Assembly: GCF_016446285.1 (NCBI RefSeq)
Contig: NZ_CP054140.1
Span: forward strand, 2,523,501-2,587,500
Direction of reading: 5' to 3'
Source: Desulfobulbus oligotrophicus
GTDB taxonomy: Bacteria > Desulfobacterota > Desulfobulbia > Desulfobulbales > Desulfobulbaceae
DNA length: 64,000 bases
The translations under genes were made by a program, and so were the position numbers. Positions 9,382 to 18,935 of this stretch are shown here, piece after piece (positions within the stretch are counted from its first letter, which is position 1; every line of letters begins with the position of its first letter). The notes under the pieces are model-generated. The model was not told the origin of the DNA, did not search any database, and worked only from the letters and a program-made list of their open reading frames with translations.

Positions 9382-9780
9382 ATGAACGGTTCTTCACTTT
9401 ATCTGCTGCTCGCCGATGCTGTTCTTCTTGTGCATGTCAGTGTTGCCCTCTTTGTTGTTGGCGGCCTGGGCTGTATCATCGTCGGTAACCGGCGGGCATG
9501 GCAATGGGTGAACAGTCTATGGTTCAGACTGGTCCATCTTGCCGCCATTGGGGTCATCGCTCTTCAGGCATGGCTGGGCGCCGTCTGTCCGCTGACCAGC
9601 CTGGAGATGTGGCTTCGCACCCGGTCGGGCAGTTCAGTCTACACCGGGAGTTTTGTTAGTTACTGGTTACAGAAAACCCTCTACTACGATGCTCCGCACT
9701 GGGTCTTTATACTGGCCTACTCACTCTTCACGCTGGCCGTTGCCGCAACCTGGTGGTATTATCCACCGCGTACCCGTTGA
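9382..9780 (+). CDS. DUF2784 membrane protein
   Basis: A small integral membrane protein of about 132 residues that matches the DUF2784 family. It has three or four hydrophobic segments, a WFRLVHLAAIG segment and the family-typical CPLTSLEMWLR motif. Function is unknown across the family. The frame can start upstream (TTG 9355, ATG 9361), but the ATG at 9382 has CAGG close upstream and starts just before the first membrane helix. It stands alone between a terminator and the DUF853 gene. Confidence 0.8.
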   Translation: MNGSSLYLLLADAVLLVHVSVALFVVGGLGCIIVGNRRAWQWVNSLWFRLVHLAAIGVIALQAWLGAVCPLTSLEMWLRTRSGSSVYTGSFVSYWLQKTLYYDAPHWVFILAYSLFTLAVAATWWYYPPRTR

Positions 9781-9936
9781 TAGCGATCAGGCTGTTTGTT
9801 CTTCTCACCTCTCACGATCACCACTAAACAACAGCCGTTGCCTGTTCTTCTTCAGCAGAAGCTTTGAAAAAGAGCTGTTGCGACGCAGGTACGTATTGCA
9901 AAAAAACAGTGCCTAATCACCTGCAGGAGGACCTTT

Positions 9937-11409
9937 ATGAACCAGATACTCATTGGCCGGGGAGAACAGCCTGTGCATCTTTGGGGTGCACTTGCCAATC
10001 GGCATGGTTTGGTTGCCGGTGCCACCGGTACCGGTAAGACAGTCTCGTTGCTGGTGCTGGTGGAGGGTTTTTCCCGCATGGGCACACCTGTCTTTATTAC
10101 TGATATCAAGGGAGATGTTGCCGGTCTTGCCATGGCCGGTGAATCCAACCAAAAACTTACACAACGAGCGGAACAGACAGGTCTTTTGTCGTACACCAAT
10201 GAGGCAAGTCCGGTCCTGTTTTGGGATATCTTCGGCAGAAACGGTCATCCGCTGCGAACCACGGTCAGTGAAATCGGACCAGGCCTGCTCGCCCGTATCC
10301 TCGAACTCAGTGATACCCAGACAGGAGTTCTTGAGATCGTCTTTCGCCTGGCCGACGATGAAGGGCTTCTTCTCCTTGACCTTGACGACCTGCGGGCCCT
10401 GCTCACCTTTACCGCTGAAAATCGGGCAGAGATTTCAACCCGGTTCGGGCTGGTCAGCGGCCAATCCATTGCAGCCATTCAACGGGCTCTTCTGAAGTTG
10501 GAGCGGGAAGGCGGCACAATGCTGTTTGGTGAGCCTGCCCTGGAGTTGACCGATCTCATGCGCACCGACCTGACAGGACGGGGCATTGTCAGTATTCTGA
10601 GCGCTGATAAGCTTATTTTAAAACCCCGCCTGTATGCCGGCCTGCTGCTCTGGCTTCTTTCCGAGTTCTTTGAACAACTGCCGGAGGTGGGTGATCCTGA
10701 TCAGCCCAGGCTGGTACTCGTCTTTGATGAGGCCCACCTGCTGTTTACTGATACGCCGCCGATGCTCCGCCAACGTGTTGAGCAGGTGGTACGACTTATC
10801 AGATCCAAAGGTGTGGGCATCTATTTCTGCTCTCAATACCCGGATGACATCCCCAATGAGATTCTTGGGCAGCTGGGCAATCGCATACAACATGCCCTGC
10901 GTGCCTATACGCCCCGGGATCAGAAAGCGGTCAGAGCTGCTGCCGAATCCTTTGTGCCCAACCCCACACTCAATGTCGCTCAGACCATTGCCCAGCTTGC
11001 TGTTGGTGAGGCCCTGGTTTCAACCCTCCAGGGAAAAGGTGTTCCCATACCGGTGGAAAAGACCCTGATCTGCCCGCCTCGCTGCCGTATGGGTGCCATA
11101 ACCGAACACGAACGGGCCGCTGTACTGGCCCGCAGCCCAATCGGCGGCAAGTACGATCAGCCGATCAATCGCGAGTCAGCCTACGAAATCCTCAGCCAAC
11201 GCGCTGAACAGAAGAACAAAACCAACACTGCCCCGTCATCCGATCATCGCCGCCAGGAAAAAGGTGTGATCAGTGATCTGTTATGGGGCACCGGGCGTCG
11301 TCAGGGAATGGTGGAGACACTTGCCAAACAGACAGTGCGCACCATCGGCAGCCAGGTAGGCCGACAGATTGTACGCGGTATTCTCGGCAGTATTCTTGGG
11401 AAAAAATAA
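9937..11409 (+). CDS. DUF853 / HerA-like P-loop ATPase (YjgR family)
   Basis: A 490-residue cytoplasmic ATPase of the helicase HerA-like/DUF853 family (YjgR in E. coli). The Walker A is GATGTGKTVS at residues 28-37, and the Walker B with catalytic Glu is LVLVFDEAHLLF near residue 265. The C-terminal region is basic and ends in a glycine/isoleucine-rich amphipathic stretch after a charged linker. CAGGAGGA precedes the ATG. The family is widespread but its role is not established; HerA relatives are hexameric DNA translocases. No nurA-like nuclease is adjacent, so a HerA-NurA function is not supported. Confidence 0.9.
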   Translation: MNQILIGRGEQPVHLWGALANRHGLVAGATGTGKTVSLLVLVEGFSRMGTPVFITDIKGDVAGLAMAGESNQKLTQRAEQTGLLSYTNEASPVLFWDIFGRNGHPLRTTVSEIGPGLLARILELSDTQTGVLEIVFRLADDEGLLLLDLDDLRALLTFTAENRAEISTRFGLVSGQSIAAIQRALLKLEREGGTMLFGEPALELTDLMRTDLTGRGIVSILSADKLILKPRLYAGLLLWLLSEFFEQLPEVGDPDQPRLVLVFDEAHLLFTDTPPMLRQRVEQVVRLIRSKGVGIYFCSQYPDDIPNEILGQLGNRIQHALRAYTPRDQKAVRAAAESFVPNPTLNVAQTIAQLAVGEALVSTLQGKGVPIPVEKTLICPPRCRMGAITEHERAAVLARSPIGGKYDQPINRESAYEILSQRAEQKNKTNTAPSSDHRRQEKGVISDLLWGTGRRQGMVETLAKQTVRTIGSQVGRQIVRGILGSILGKK

Positions 11410-11666
11410 AACATATCCTGACCAACCTGCACATACCCGGCCGCAGATGCCCCTGCTCTTTAAAACTTTAAAACATACAGATGCGCTGATACAGATGGAC
11501 GCCGGGGCTCTGGTGATATAAAAAACCAAAACACAGATTACGGTAGCCCTGCAGCCGCATCTTGATCAGCCTTGCCTGAGACCACAACTCTGCCTGCTGT
11601 ATAAAAGCTGATTATGCCACAGCGAAAAGCAAAGAACACCAGCCATGTACTGAGGAGAAGAAGACG

Positions 11667-12149
11667 ATGACCAGACAGGAACTTGAAAAAGGCATGTCGA
11701 GCTTAAAAATTATCTGGTCTGCCCTAGCCATGTCTTTAATCATGTATGTCCTGGCTGTGCCGCTTATCCTTGACCGGGAAACAGTCAATCTTGCAGCTGA
11801 AACCTATGCAGAGCTGCGACTGTTCATGTATCCCCTGGCCGGTGTAACCCTGGTCGCGTCCTGGTTTGTGCGGCGCTCCATTCTTGCTGCCAAACCCTCG
11901 GCCACCCGCAACAGATCCCGTCAGCACCCGGCGATTCAACGCTACACCACGGCTATGATCGTAACCCTGGCCATGACCCAGTCCATTGGCCTCTACGGTT
12001 TGATCCTCTATCTCCTGGGCAGCAACCGTGTTGATCTCTACCTGCTGACAGCCCTGGCCGCCGTTGCCATGATCCTGTACTTTCCCAGGCAGGATGAAGT
12101 CATGCAACTTGCGGAAAGATTTTCATCCAGGAGCGGCAAACGATCATAA
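11667..12149 (+). CDS. Small four-helix membrane protein, unknown function
   Basis: A 160-residue protein with hydrophobic segments at about residues 17-34, 53-68, 96-117 and 122-140, and basic loops between. I do not recognise a family. GAGGAGAAGAAG lies upstream of the ATG. A stand-alone gene between DUF853 and the flavoprotein reductase; the 257-base gap before it has no obvious feature beyond a short AT-rich stretch. The topology suggests an inner-membrane protein with both termini on the same side. Confidence 0.7.
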   Translation: MTRQELEKGMSSLKIIWSALAMSLIMYVLAVPLILDRETVNLAAETYAELRLFMYPLAGVTLVASWFVRRSILAAKPSATRNRSRQHPAIQRYTTAMIVTLAMTQSIGLYGLILYLLGSNRVDLYLLTALAAVAMILYFPRQDEVMQLAERFSSRSGKRS

Positions 12150-12262
12150 CTGTTCCGGCTTCTCTTTGTCTGTTCAGAATGCATCAGCCTGTATACTTTG
12201 TACTCTGTTCCCTGGTTCCCGGCTGACCATCCAGCCACTTCCAATCATGCAGGAGCACAACC

Positions 12263-12847
12263 ATGAACATCCTCCTTTGCAATGGCAGTCCCCGCAAACA
12301 CGGCAACACAGACATCCTGCTCAGCCGGATTGAGGCTGGCATACAGCAGGCAGGCTACCAGGCCGAACGTATCGACCTGGCCGCCCTTGACATTCATCCC
12401 TGTACCGGCTGCGGCCACTGTGAGACTGAAGGCTGGTGCATTATCCAGGACGACATGACCCTGCTGTACGATAAGATTGATCAGGCCAACCGGATCGTCA
12501 TCGGTTCACCAATCTACTTTTACGGTGTCACGGCCCAGACCAAGGCCTTTATCGATCGCTGCCAGGCTCTGTGGTGTCGCAAATATCTGTTGGGCGTGGT
12601 TAAACCCGATCGTGACAATCGTCTCGGCTATCTGGTAAGTGTGGCTGCCACGGCCGGCGGCAAGATCTTTGACGGTACCCGCCTGACCATCCGCTATGCC
12701 TTTGATGCCATGGAATATACCTTTGGCGGTGAGCTGGTGGTTCAGGGTATTGACCTGAAAGGAGCTGTTACTGAACGGACCGATACCATGGAAGAGGCCC
12801 TGCAGCTGGGACTGACAATCTGCCGTACAGCTGGTACAACCACATAA
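12263..12847 (+). CDS. NADPH-dependent FMN reductase / iron-sulfur flavoprotein-like
   Basis: A 194-residue flavodoxin-fold protein. The FMN phosphate loop is NGSPRKHGNTD at residues 7-17. A cysteine cluster CTGCGHCETEGWC at about residues 49-61 matches the compact motif of iron-sulfur flavoproteins, so a [4Fe-4S] cluster is possible. SPIYFYGVTAQTKAFIDR is the usual second flavin-binding segment. AGGAGC precedes the start. The physiological partner is unknown; archaeal and deltaproteobacterial relatives transfer electrons or reduce oxygen and peroxide. It is followed closely by the secreted-protein gene. Confidence 0.88.
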   Translation: MNILLCNGSPRKHGNTDILLSRIEAGIQQAGYQAERIDLAALDIHPCTGCGHCETEGWCIIQDDMTLLYDKIDQANRIVIGSPIYFYGVTAQTKAFIDRCQALWCRKYLLGVVKPDRDNRLGYLVSVAATAGGKIFDGTRLTIRYAFDAMEYTFGGELVVQGIDLKGAVTERTDTMEEALQLGLTICRTAGTTT

Positions 12848-12881
12848 CAGTCTGCCACCCCACACCCTTTGGGAGACACTC

Positions 12882-14711
12882 ATGCCTCGACTGCTCTGCT
12901 CCTGCTCTTTTCTCCTGGCAACCGCCCTGTTCGGCTCTGCTCCTGCAGTTGCCGGTGCCGGTTTCCCGCACCTTGATGCCGGCTATCGTTTCCTGGTCAG
13001 CGATCGCGGTCAGGACGGCATTCTGTACACCGCCACCGCCGGAACACTGCAGGGAAAACAGCTGCCTCTCAGCTATCACGACAGTCCCGCCTACTGGGGA
13101 GAACATGTATGCAGCCGGACAGACTGCACTGTCATCGACCGCTACGATCCCAATACCGCCACCCTGCTGCCGCAGGATACACCGGCCGGTGACCTGCAGA
13201 CCGAACGCGTCAACACCCATAACGGCATCAATATTTACGATGGGGCCACCTGGCAGATTGCGGTGATGCTTGGTCACACCCGCAACCACTTCTCCGTACC
13301 GACCGGTGAACATGCCTACAGCCTGGTCAGCAACCAGAATCTGCTGTTAACCGCCGGCCACAGCGGCAACAGCCTGCACCCTGTTCCGGATGAGACCCGT
13401 GCTGTTTCCCGCGATACCCTGTTTGTGTACAATAACCAGCCTGTTCACGAACCCCGGCAGGCTTTCAGCTTCCGCATGCTGCCCCGTGCCTGGCTTTCAC
13501 CCGATCCCCTGGCTGCCACCCGCTATGGCCATCTTGTTACTACAGTTGACCTGCCGGACAACAGTGCAGCCTATCAGCCGGGCCTGGTCAGCTGGACTGA
13601 CTGGAAACCGATCACCGGTGAAAATGCCTGGGCCTTTCTTATCGGTCCGCTGCAGGCCGCCATTATCCATTACACCACCACTGATCAGGGCTATGTGCCG
13701 CTGTCCGACCCTGCCCTGACAAATGCCCTGGCCGTCCTGCCCAGCTTTGCAGCGCTGCAGTCGCCCGCCGGTGGTGTCTATTCTGCGCCATCAGGTACAG
13801 TGGCCAATCAGGGCAACCAGCTGATTGATCCATTTTCAGTCTCTGTGGAAAACAACATATCACTCCTGGCCGGACTCAAGATCCTTCAGGCCACACTGAA
13901 GACCACTCTCAAAAAAGACTCCAGCCTCACGCAGCACAGTCGAAAACAGCTTGCACAGGCCCTGACCCTCAGCACGACCATGCTCAACGGCGGTAACCTT
14001 GCTCCTGACCGGCAGACCAGGGGCCTGCTTGCCTTTTTCAGGGATAATGCCTGGCAAGACGGCATCTTTGTGCAGGGTGGACAGCTCAACCGTCCCGACG
14101 GAACAGCTGTTTGGCAGCCGAATCGCTCTCCAAAAGCTGTTGATGTCAACACGTGGGGCATTGCCGCACTTGGTCCGGCAACGATTGATGACTGGTTCGG
14201 GTTTGGTGCGGCCTTTCGCAACTGGCAAAATGTGAAAAACTGGGGTGGCTACGGCCAGGGTTCAACCTTGTGGGGAGTTGGTTTTTCCGACCAGGACGGC
14301 AATGGGATCGACTCCTCCGGCAGGTACCGGCAAGGTGTTCTGTCAACGGAATGGACTGCCGGTGCAATAACCATGGTTCGGGCAATGCTTGCTCACTATC
14401 GGGCTGTACCTGCACTGTCACCGGATCATCAGCAATCTGCAGAAATGGTTATGTCCCTGCAGCAGGATGAACAGTCCATGCTCACAGCACTGAACAGGCT
14501 TCGTCTTGACAGCTATGCGGCTGCAAATTTTCCGGGAACACCAGATCGCTACAGTGCACTCTTCCCTCTTTCGACCAGACCCTACCTCTATGCAAGCCGC
14601 CGCTATCTCATTCCGTTTGGCTGGTATGCCAACCCGATTCCCTCCACCTGCGCCACGGCTTGGATATTCATGGTGGCGAACGGCTACAATCCTTTTGTCC
14701 CCGGTGGTTGA
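12882..14711 (+). CDS. Large secreted protein, unrecognised (possible alpha-toroid fold)
   Basis: A 609-residue exported protein with a clear signal peptide (hydrophobic residues 5-20, cleavage near AVAGA). I do not recognise a characterised family. The first ~300 residues appear beta-rich; the remainder is helical with Trp/Gly-rich loops (VDVNTWGIAALG, NWGGYGQGSTLWGVGFS, TEWTAGAITMVRAM) like those of alpha/alpha toroid carbohydrate-active enzymes. A conserved-looking C-terminus PSTCATAWIFMVANGYNPF ends the protein. A glycan-related role is a guess from these patterns and from the glycan locus that starts 360 bases downstream. CTTTGGGAGA precedes the ATG. Confidence 0.75.
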   Translation: MPRLLCSCSFLLATALFGSAPAVAGAGFPHLDAGYRFLVSDRGQDGILYTATAGTLQGKQLPLSYHDSPAYWGEHVCSRTDCTVIDRYDPNTATLLPQDTPAGDLQTERVNTHNGINIYDGATWQIAVMLGHTRNHFSVPTGEHAYSLVSNQNLLLTAGHSGNSLHPVPDETRAVSRDTLFVYNNQPVHEPRQAFSFRMLPRAWLSPDPLAATRYGHLVTTVDLPDNSAAYQPGLVSWTDWKPITGENAWAFLIGPLQAAIIHYTTTDQGYVPLSDPALTNALAVLPSFAALQSPAGGVYSAPSGTVANQGNQLIDPFSVSVENNISLLAGLKILQATLKTTLKKDSSLTQHSRKQLAQALTLSTTMLNGGNLAPDRQTRGLLAFFRDNAWQDGIFVQGGQLNRPDGTAVWQPNRSPKAVDVNTWGIAALGPATIDDWFGFGAAFRNWQNVKNWGGYGQGSTLWGVGFSDQDGNGIDSSGRYRQGVLSTEWTAGAITMVRAMLAHYRAVPALSPDHQQSAEMVMSLQQDEQSMLTALNRLRLDSYAAANFPGTPDRYSALFPLSTRPYLYASRRYLIPFGWYANPIPSTCATAWIFMVANGYNPFVPGG

Positions 14712-15074
14712 CCATACGCAGTACGGGCTGTTTGACGAAACACCCGGCCAATGGGTGTTCAACAGATCAGGGTCGTGCAGGCATCAGCATCTCTCTGCTC
14801 TGTACACACGTACGCGGCCTCACCCAGATGAAAAAGCCACGCAACCGCCTGTTTTACCTCTTGTTGCCTGAGAAAGTATGGGGTATGGTCTGGGCAATTT
14901 TTTAAGAAGAAACTTTATTATGCATGATTTTTAACAGGCAGACAGCCTGATCCCAGCAGCACCCTCCACGCTTAAACATGTAATCTCAATCAGTTAACTT
15001 TCTCTTGTTCTGCACAGCATTGCACATCCGAATCGACCTTGTCGAAACGCCCTGTTTGTTGTCAGGAGATTGTT
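14712..15074. other. Intergenic region before the glycan locus
   Basis: 363 bases without a convincing gene. Open frames here do not have ribosome-binding sites. AT content rises sharply after about 14,900, consistent with a promoter region for the glycan locus. AGGAGA at 15064-15069 is the ribosome-binding site of the next gene. Confidence 0.5.
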
Positions 15075-16049
15075 ATGACAAGATTTGATGCATCAACAGC
15101 AGACACTTCAATGGTTAAGGATGAATTATCGTCCCAGGTTGCTATTTTACTCTGTACGTACCAGGGACAGGCCTATCTGGCTGAACAACTGGATTCTTTT
15201 ACTGGGCAAACCTACAACAATTGGCGAGTGTGGGCATCTGATGATAACTCTCAGGATAACACTGCTGCAATTCTTCAAGCCTACCAACAGAAGTGGTTAC
15301 CCGGAAGCCTCACCATCTGTTGTGGGCCAAATCAAGGATTTGTTGCAAACTTTTTGTCACTAACCTGTAATGTTAAAATCAAAGCTGATTACTATGCCTA
15401 TGCCGATCAGGACGATATCTGGGAACCAGATAAGCTTGAAGGTGCAGTACAGTGGCTGAAGACCATTCCGGCAGACATACCCGCCCTGTACTGTTCGCGA
15501 ACCCGATTGGTTGATGCCCGCAATAATGAAATCGGTTTTTCGCCACTTTTTTCAAAACCTCCGAGCTTTGCCAATGCCCTTACGCAAAACATTGCCAGTG
15601 GCAACACCATGGTCTTCAACAATGCAGCCCGCAGCCTTCTTTATGAGGCAGGAGAAAAAATCCCTGTCGTTATTCATGACTGGTGGGTGTATATGGTGGT
15701 CACTGGGTGCGGTGGCCATGTCTTTTACGACCCCACGCCAACCTTACGTTACCGCCAGCATGACAGTAACCTGATCGGTATGAACGCCACCTTGGCAGCC
15801 CGTTACAATCGTCTTCGTTCTTACTGGCAAGGCAGTTTTCAAGACTGGAGTGATCGTAACATCAAATGCTTACAGAGATTACGTCATAGAATAACCCCGA
15901 AAAACCTAGAGATCCTGGAGCAATTTACAAAGGCGCGCACCATGCCCCTTTTTCAACGTCTCATACATCTCAAAAAAAGTGGTATTTATCGACAAACCCT
16001 GAGCGATAATCTGGGATTAATCGCAGCCACAATTTTTAAAAAAATATGA
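15075..16049 (+). CDS. Family 2 glycosyltransferase (rhamnosyltransferase-like)
   Basis: A 324-residue GT-A fold glycosyltransferase. CTYQGQAYLAEQLDSF begins the nucleotide-sugar domain, ASDDNSQDNT supplies the first acidic motif and YADQDDIWEPDK carries the DxD-like metal site; HDWWV resembles the C-terminal acceptor-site motif of GT2 rhamnosyltransferases. The ATG at 15075 with AGGAGA six bases upstream is preferred over the TTG at 15039. It is the first gene of the glycan locus, followed by the Wzm/Wzt exporter pair. Cytoplasmic, membrane-associated action on a lipid-linked glycan is inferred. Confidence 0.88.
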   Translation: MTRFDASTADTSMVKDELSSQVAILLCTYQGQAYLAEQLDSFTGQTYNNWRVWASDDNSQDNTAAILQAYQQKWLPGSLTICCGPNQGFVANFLSLTCNVKIKADYYAYADQDDIWEPDKLEGAVQWLKTIPADIPALYCSRTRLVDARNNEIGFSPLFSKPPSFANALTQNIASGNTMVFNNAARSLLYEAGEKIPVVIHDWWVYMVVTGCGGHVFYDPTPTLRYRQHDSNLIGMNATLAARYNRLRSYWQGSFQDWSDRNIKCLQRLRHRITPKNLEILEQFTKARTMPLFQRLIHLKKSGIYRQTLSDNLGLIAATIFKKI

Positions 16050-16159
16050 CACGGTAATGCTTCACACGTTAATCAACATTTTATTCCAAAATAGCAGTCC
16101 CGTATCAACAACCAGATGTGGCAAAAACATATGCTTATCTTTTTCGAGGTATCACGCTG

Positions 16160-16978
16160 ATGTATGATTTTTCAACAAGCCCCAAGGCGCTGATAACCAG
16201 TCTCTGGCAGTATCGAGAACTGATCATAGCCTCGACCAAACGAGAAGTGCTCGGTCGCTACCGTGGATCTGTCCTGGGGCTGCTCTGGTCATTTTTCATC
16301 CCCTTATTTATGTTGGCAGTCTACACCTTTGTGTTCAGTGTTGTATTTCAAGCTCGCTGGGGAGCAGAAAGCGAATCCAGAACCGAATTTGCCCTGGTGT
16401 TATTTGCCGGCCTGATCGTGTTCCACCTGTTCAGTGACTGTATAAACCGGGCACCAGGCCTGATTCTCAGCAATGTCAACTATGTTAAAAAAGTGGTTTT
16501 CCCTCTAGAAACTTTACCTTTTATCAGTTTACTGGCGGCCCTTTTCCATACTCTAATCAGCCTGCTGGTGTGGTTGGTGGCCTATGTTCTGCTCTATGGC
16601 GTGCCCCATGTCACTGTACTGCTGTTGCCGGTTGTGATCTTTCCCTACACCCTGTTCATTCTGGGACTAAGTTGGACTTTAGCATCACTTGGTGTTTTTT
16701 TGCGGGATGTTTCGCAGTTGGTTGGCGTACTTACCACCGTGCTTTTATTCATGAGCGCAATTTTTTTCCCAGTCAGTGCCCTGCCGGAAAACTACCGTTT
16801 GGTTTTATATTTGAACCCTCTTGTCTGGTTTATAAAAATGACTCGAGATGTTCTTTTTTGGGGTAATTTCCCGGAATTGTGGCCATTAACTTTATGCTGG
16901 TTGACCAGCAGTCTAGTGGCTTGGCTAGGTTTTGCCTGGTTTCAGAAAACACGAAAGGGGTTTGCCGATGTCCTCTGA
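16160..16978 (+). CDS. wzm: ABC-2 type polysaccharide export permease (Wzm family)
   Basis: Membrane subunit of an ABC transporter that moves lipid-linked O-antigen or capsule across the inner membrane. It has about six membrane helices and the ABC-2 signature region, with the family-typical REVLGRYRGSVLGLLWSF near the N-terminus and LNPLVWFIKMTRDVLFWG near the C-terminus. The ATG at 16160 (GAGG upstream) gives a normal 272-residue Wzm; a GTG at 16118 would add 14 residues. Its end overlaps the wzt start by 11 bases, so the pair is translationally coupled. Confidence 0.92.
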   Translation: MYDFSTSPKALITSLWQYRELIIASTKREVLGRYRGSVLGLLWSFFIPLFMLAVYTFVFSVVFQARWGAESESRTEFALVLFAGLIVFHLFSDCINRAPGLILSNVNYVKKVVFPLETLPFISLLAALFHTLISLLVWLVAYVLLYGVPHVTVLLLPVVIFPYTLFILGLSWTLASLGVFLRDVSQLVGVLTTVLLFMSAIFFPVSALPENYRLVLYLNPLVWFIKMTRDVLFWGNFPELWPLTLCWLTSSLVAWLGFAWFQKTRKGFADVL

Positions 16979-18377
16979 AATCGCCATTAAGGTTGAAAAC
17001 CTTAGTAAATGTTACCAGATTTACAATACTCCGCGTGACCGGCTCAAACAATTCATCCTTCCCCGAATCCAACACGTAGTAGGAAAACAACCTCAACAAT
17101 ACTACCGAGAGTTCTGGGCACTGAAGGATATCTCGTTCGAGGTTAAAAAAGGTGAAACAGTCGGCATCATCGGCCGCAACGGCAGTGGTAAGTCCACCTT
17201 GTTACAACTGATCTGCGGCACCTTATATCCCACCAGCGGTCTTGTTCAGACCCATGGACGCATTGCAGCGTTGTTAGAGCTTGGTTCCGGATTTAACCCG
17301 GAGTTCAGTGGCCGTGAGAACGTCTACATGAGCTGCGCCCTGCTCGGTCTAAAGAAGGACGAAATCGACAGACGATTCGATGATATTGCCGCTTTTGCCG
17401 ACATTGGCGATTTCATCGAGCAGCCGGCAAAAAGCTACTCAAGCGGCATGTTCGTGCGCTTAGCCTTTGCGGTTAATGTCATTTCCTCTCCAGACATCAT
17501 GGTTGTGGATGAGGCACTTGCCGTTGGCGACATGAATTTCCAGGCCAAGTGCATGACCGCGCTTACTCGTTTTCAGGAAAATGGAGGAACGGTCCTGTTC
17601 GTCAGCCATGATGTGGGCGCGGTCAAAAGCTTATGCAAACAAGCGGTATATCTGGAACACGGCAAAGTCGTCAGCACCGGACCTGCACCAGAAGTAGCAG
17701 AACGATATGTACGCACCATGCGGGAAGAGATAAGTCAGGAGGTTCGCAAGTTTGTACGGGTATCCAGCGGATTTTCTCAAGATCAAGCCCATGAACCTTC
17801 TTCATCGGTGGTGAATGAGAAGGACCAACCTGGGACAGATAATCTGATCGATACCAGAATGGCCGAGCATTCTTTCAAACGATCAGAAGAGTTTGACCGT
17901 CGTGCCGCAGCAATGCGATACGGCTCGGGTGGTGTCCATATCACTTACGTTGAACTTCTGGACCTTGAGGGTAACCCACTGCAACTCGTCAGCTTCAACC
18001 AGGAAGTCAGAATTGTTATCTATGTCGAGTCAGAATGTGAAAAGGAAATATCTGTTAACTTCAACATACTTGATGATAAAAAAATCAACCTGGTTGCTGG
18101 CAACTTTCTGTTAGCTGAGCGTGACTTCCTGATTGTTAAGTCAGGGAGTCGCTATCGTATCGAATACAGCCTGTGTCTTCCGATACAAGACGGCATTTAT
18201 AGCCTCTGCGCCCTTATCTCAACCCCCATAAAACGAGGTGTTAGCGTAGACTACTTAGATGTTGTAAGTGATGCTGTGATCTTTAATGTTGATCGCTGGG
18301 ATGTAGCGAAAATCTGGTCAAAGGTATTCATCCCAGTCAACCTGAGAATAGGTCACTTCCCTGATAACAGACCTTAA
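16968..18377 (+). CDS. wzt: Polysaccharide export ABC ATPase with C-terminal glycan-recognition domain (Wzt)
   Basis: A 469-residue ATP-binding subunit paired with Wzm. Walker A GRNGSGKST, signature YSSGMFVRLAFAV and Walker B IMVVDEALAVGD lie in the first ~240 residues. After a linker, the last ~150 residues form the immunoglobulin-like Wzt C-terminal domain (YGSGGVHITYVELLD onward), which in known systems recognises the finished non-reducing end of the glycan. This favours an ABC-dependent O-antigen pathway with a terminal modification. The ATG at 16968 has AAGGGG upstream; the longer frame from 16932 lies inside wzm. Confidence 0.94.
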   Translation: MSSEIAIKVENLSKCYQIYNTPRDRLKQFILPRIQHVVGKQPQQYYREFWALKDISFEVKKGETVGIIGRNGSGKSTLLQLICGTLYPTSGLVQTHGRIAALLELGSGFNPEFSGRENVYMSCALLGLKKDEIDRRFDDIAAFADIGDFIEQPAKSYSSGMFVRLAFAVNVISSPDIMVVDEALAVGDMNFQAKCMTALTRFQENGGTVLFVSHDVGAVKSLCKQAVYLEHGKVVSTGPAPEVAERYVRTMREEISQEVRKFVRVSSGFSQDQAHEPSSSVVNEKDQPGTDNLIDTRMAEHSFKRSEEFDRRAAAMRYGSGGVHITYVELLDLEGNPLQLVSFNQEVRIVIYVESECEKEISVNFNILDDKKINLVAGNFLLAERDFLIVKSGSRYRIEYSLCLPIQDGIYSLCALISTPIKRGVSVDYLDVVSDAVIFNVDRWDVAKIWSKVFIPVNLRIGHFPDNRP

Positions 18378-18389
18378 AAATTAACTACT

Positions 18390-18935
18390 ATGTTAATAAC
18401 AAAAAATTTTTTAATGTTAAATAATCCAAAAACGGGATCAACATTTTCCCGTTCCGTAATAAAACAAGTAGTCGAAAAAAGAAGGGTATGGGATCATAGC
18501 GAGTTTTGTATTGATTTGCAGTTGCCGAATATAAAAATCAAAGGACAATCTCGCCCTGCCGATCAGCACGGCACCTATTCTCAAATACCTTTTGAATATA
18601 GCCATTTACCTGTGGTTTCAATAATTCGCAATCCTTATGACAGGGTGGTTTCGACTTACGAGTTCAGACATTGGGCTGAGTGGACTGCTGTACCCAAAGA
18701 AATTATCTCTAAAACTTTTAAAAAATTCCCTGACCTGAGTTTTGAAGAATATGTGCGCTTTACAGATTATGAAATGATCTATGGGCGTTTTAATGGGATC
18801 TCGCCTAAAGCCAACATAGGAAATCAAACTGCACAATTTATCCAGATGTTTTTTAAAAATCCGAATGTTGTATTAGACTCAATTGATGAAAATTACATTA
18901 AATCAAAAAGTGCTGCTAGTGTCCCGTGCGGTTAA
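18390..18935 (+). pseudogene. Sulfotransferase, 5' portion, interrupted by IS630-family element
   Basis: The first 176 codons of a PAPS-dependent sulfotransferase. The 5'-phosphosulfate-binding loop is NNPKTGSTFSRSV at about residues 11-23, and the 3'-phosphate-binding segment is VSIIRNPYDRVVSTYEF. The frame then runs into the IS630 element and ends after four IS-encoded residues (VPCG). Removing the IS and one TA duplication restores one open frame with the 3' piece at 20062-20322, total 264 residues. The product as it stands lacks the C-terminal third and is probably inactive. It is the first of three sulfotransferase genes in the locus and starts 13 bases after wzt. Confidence 0.88.

Noticed and set aside
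9937-11409. DUF853 ATPase as part of a defence system
   Set aside because: HerA-like ATPases occur in some defence systems, but no nuclease, Sir2 or other effector gene is adjacent, and YjgR-type proteins are ordinary chromosomal genes.
14506-14871. Frame crossing the end of the secreted-protein gene
   Set aside because: Overlaps the real gene in another frame and has no ribosome-binding site; the tail sequence resembles nothing known.
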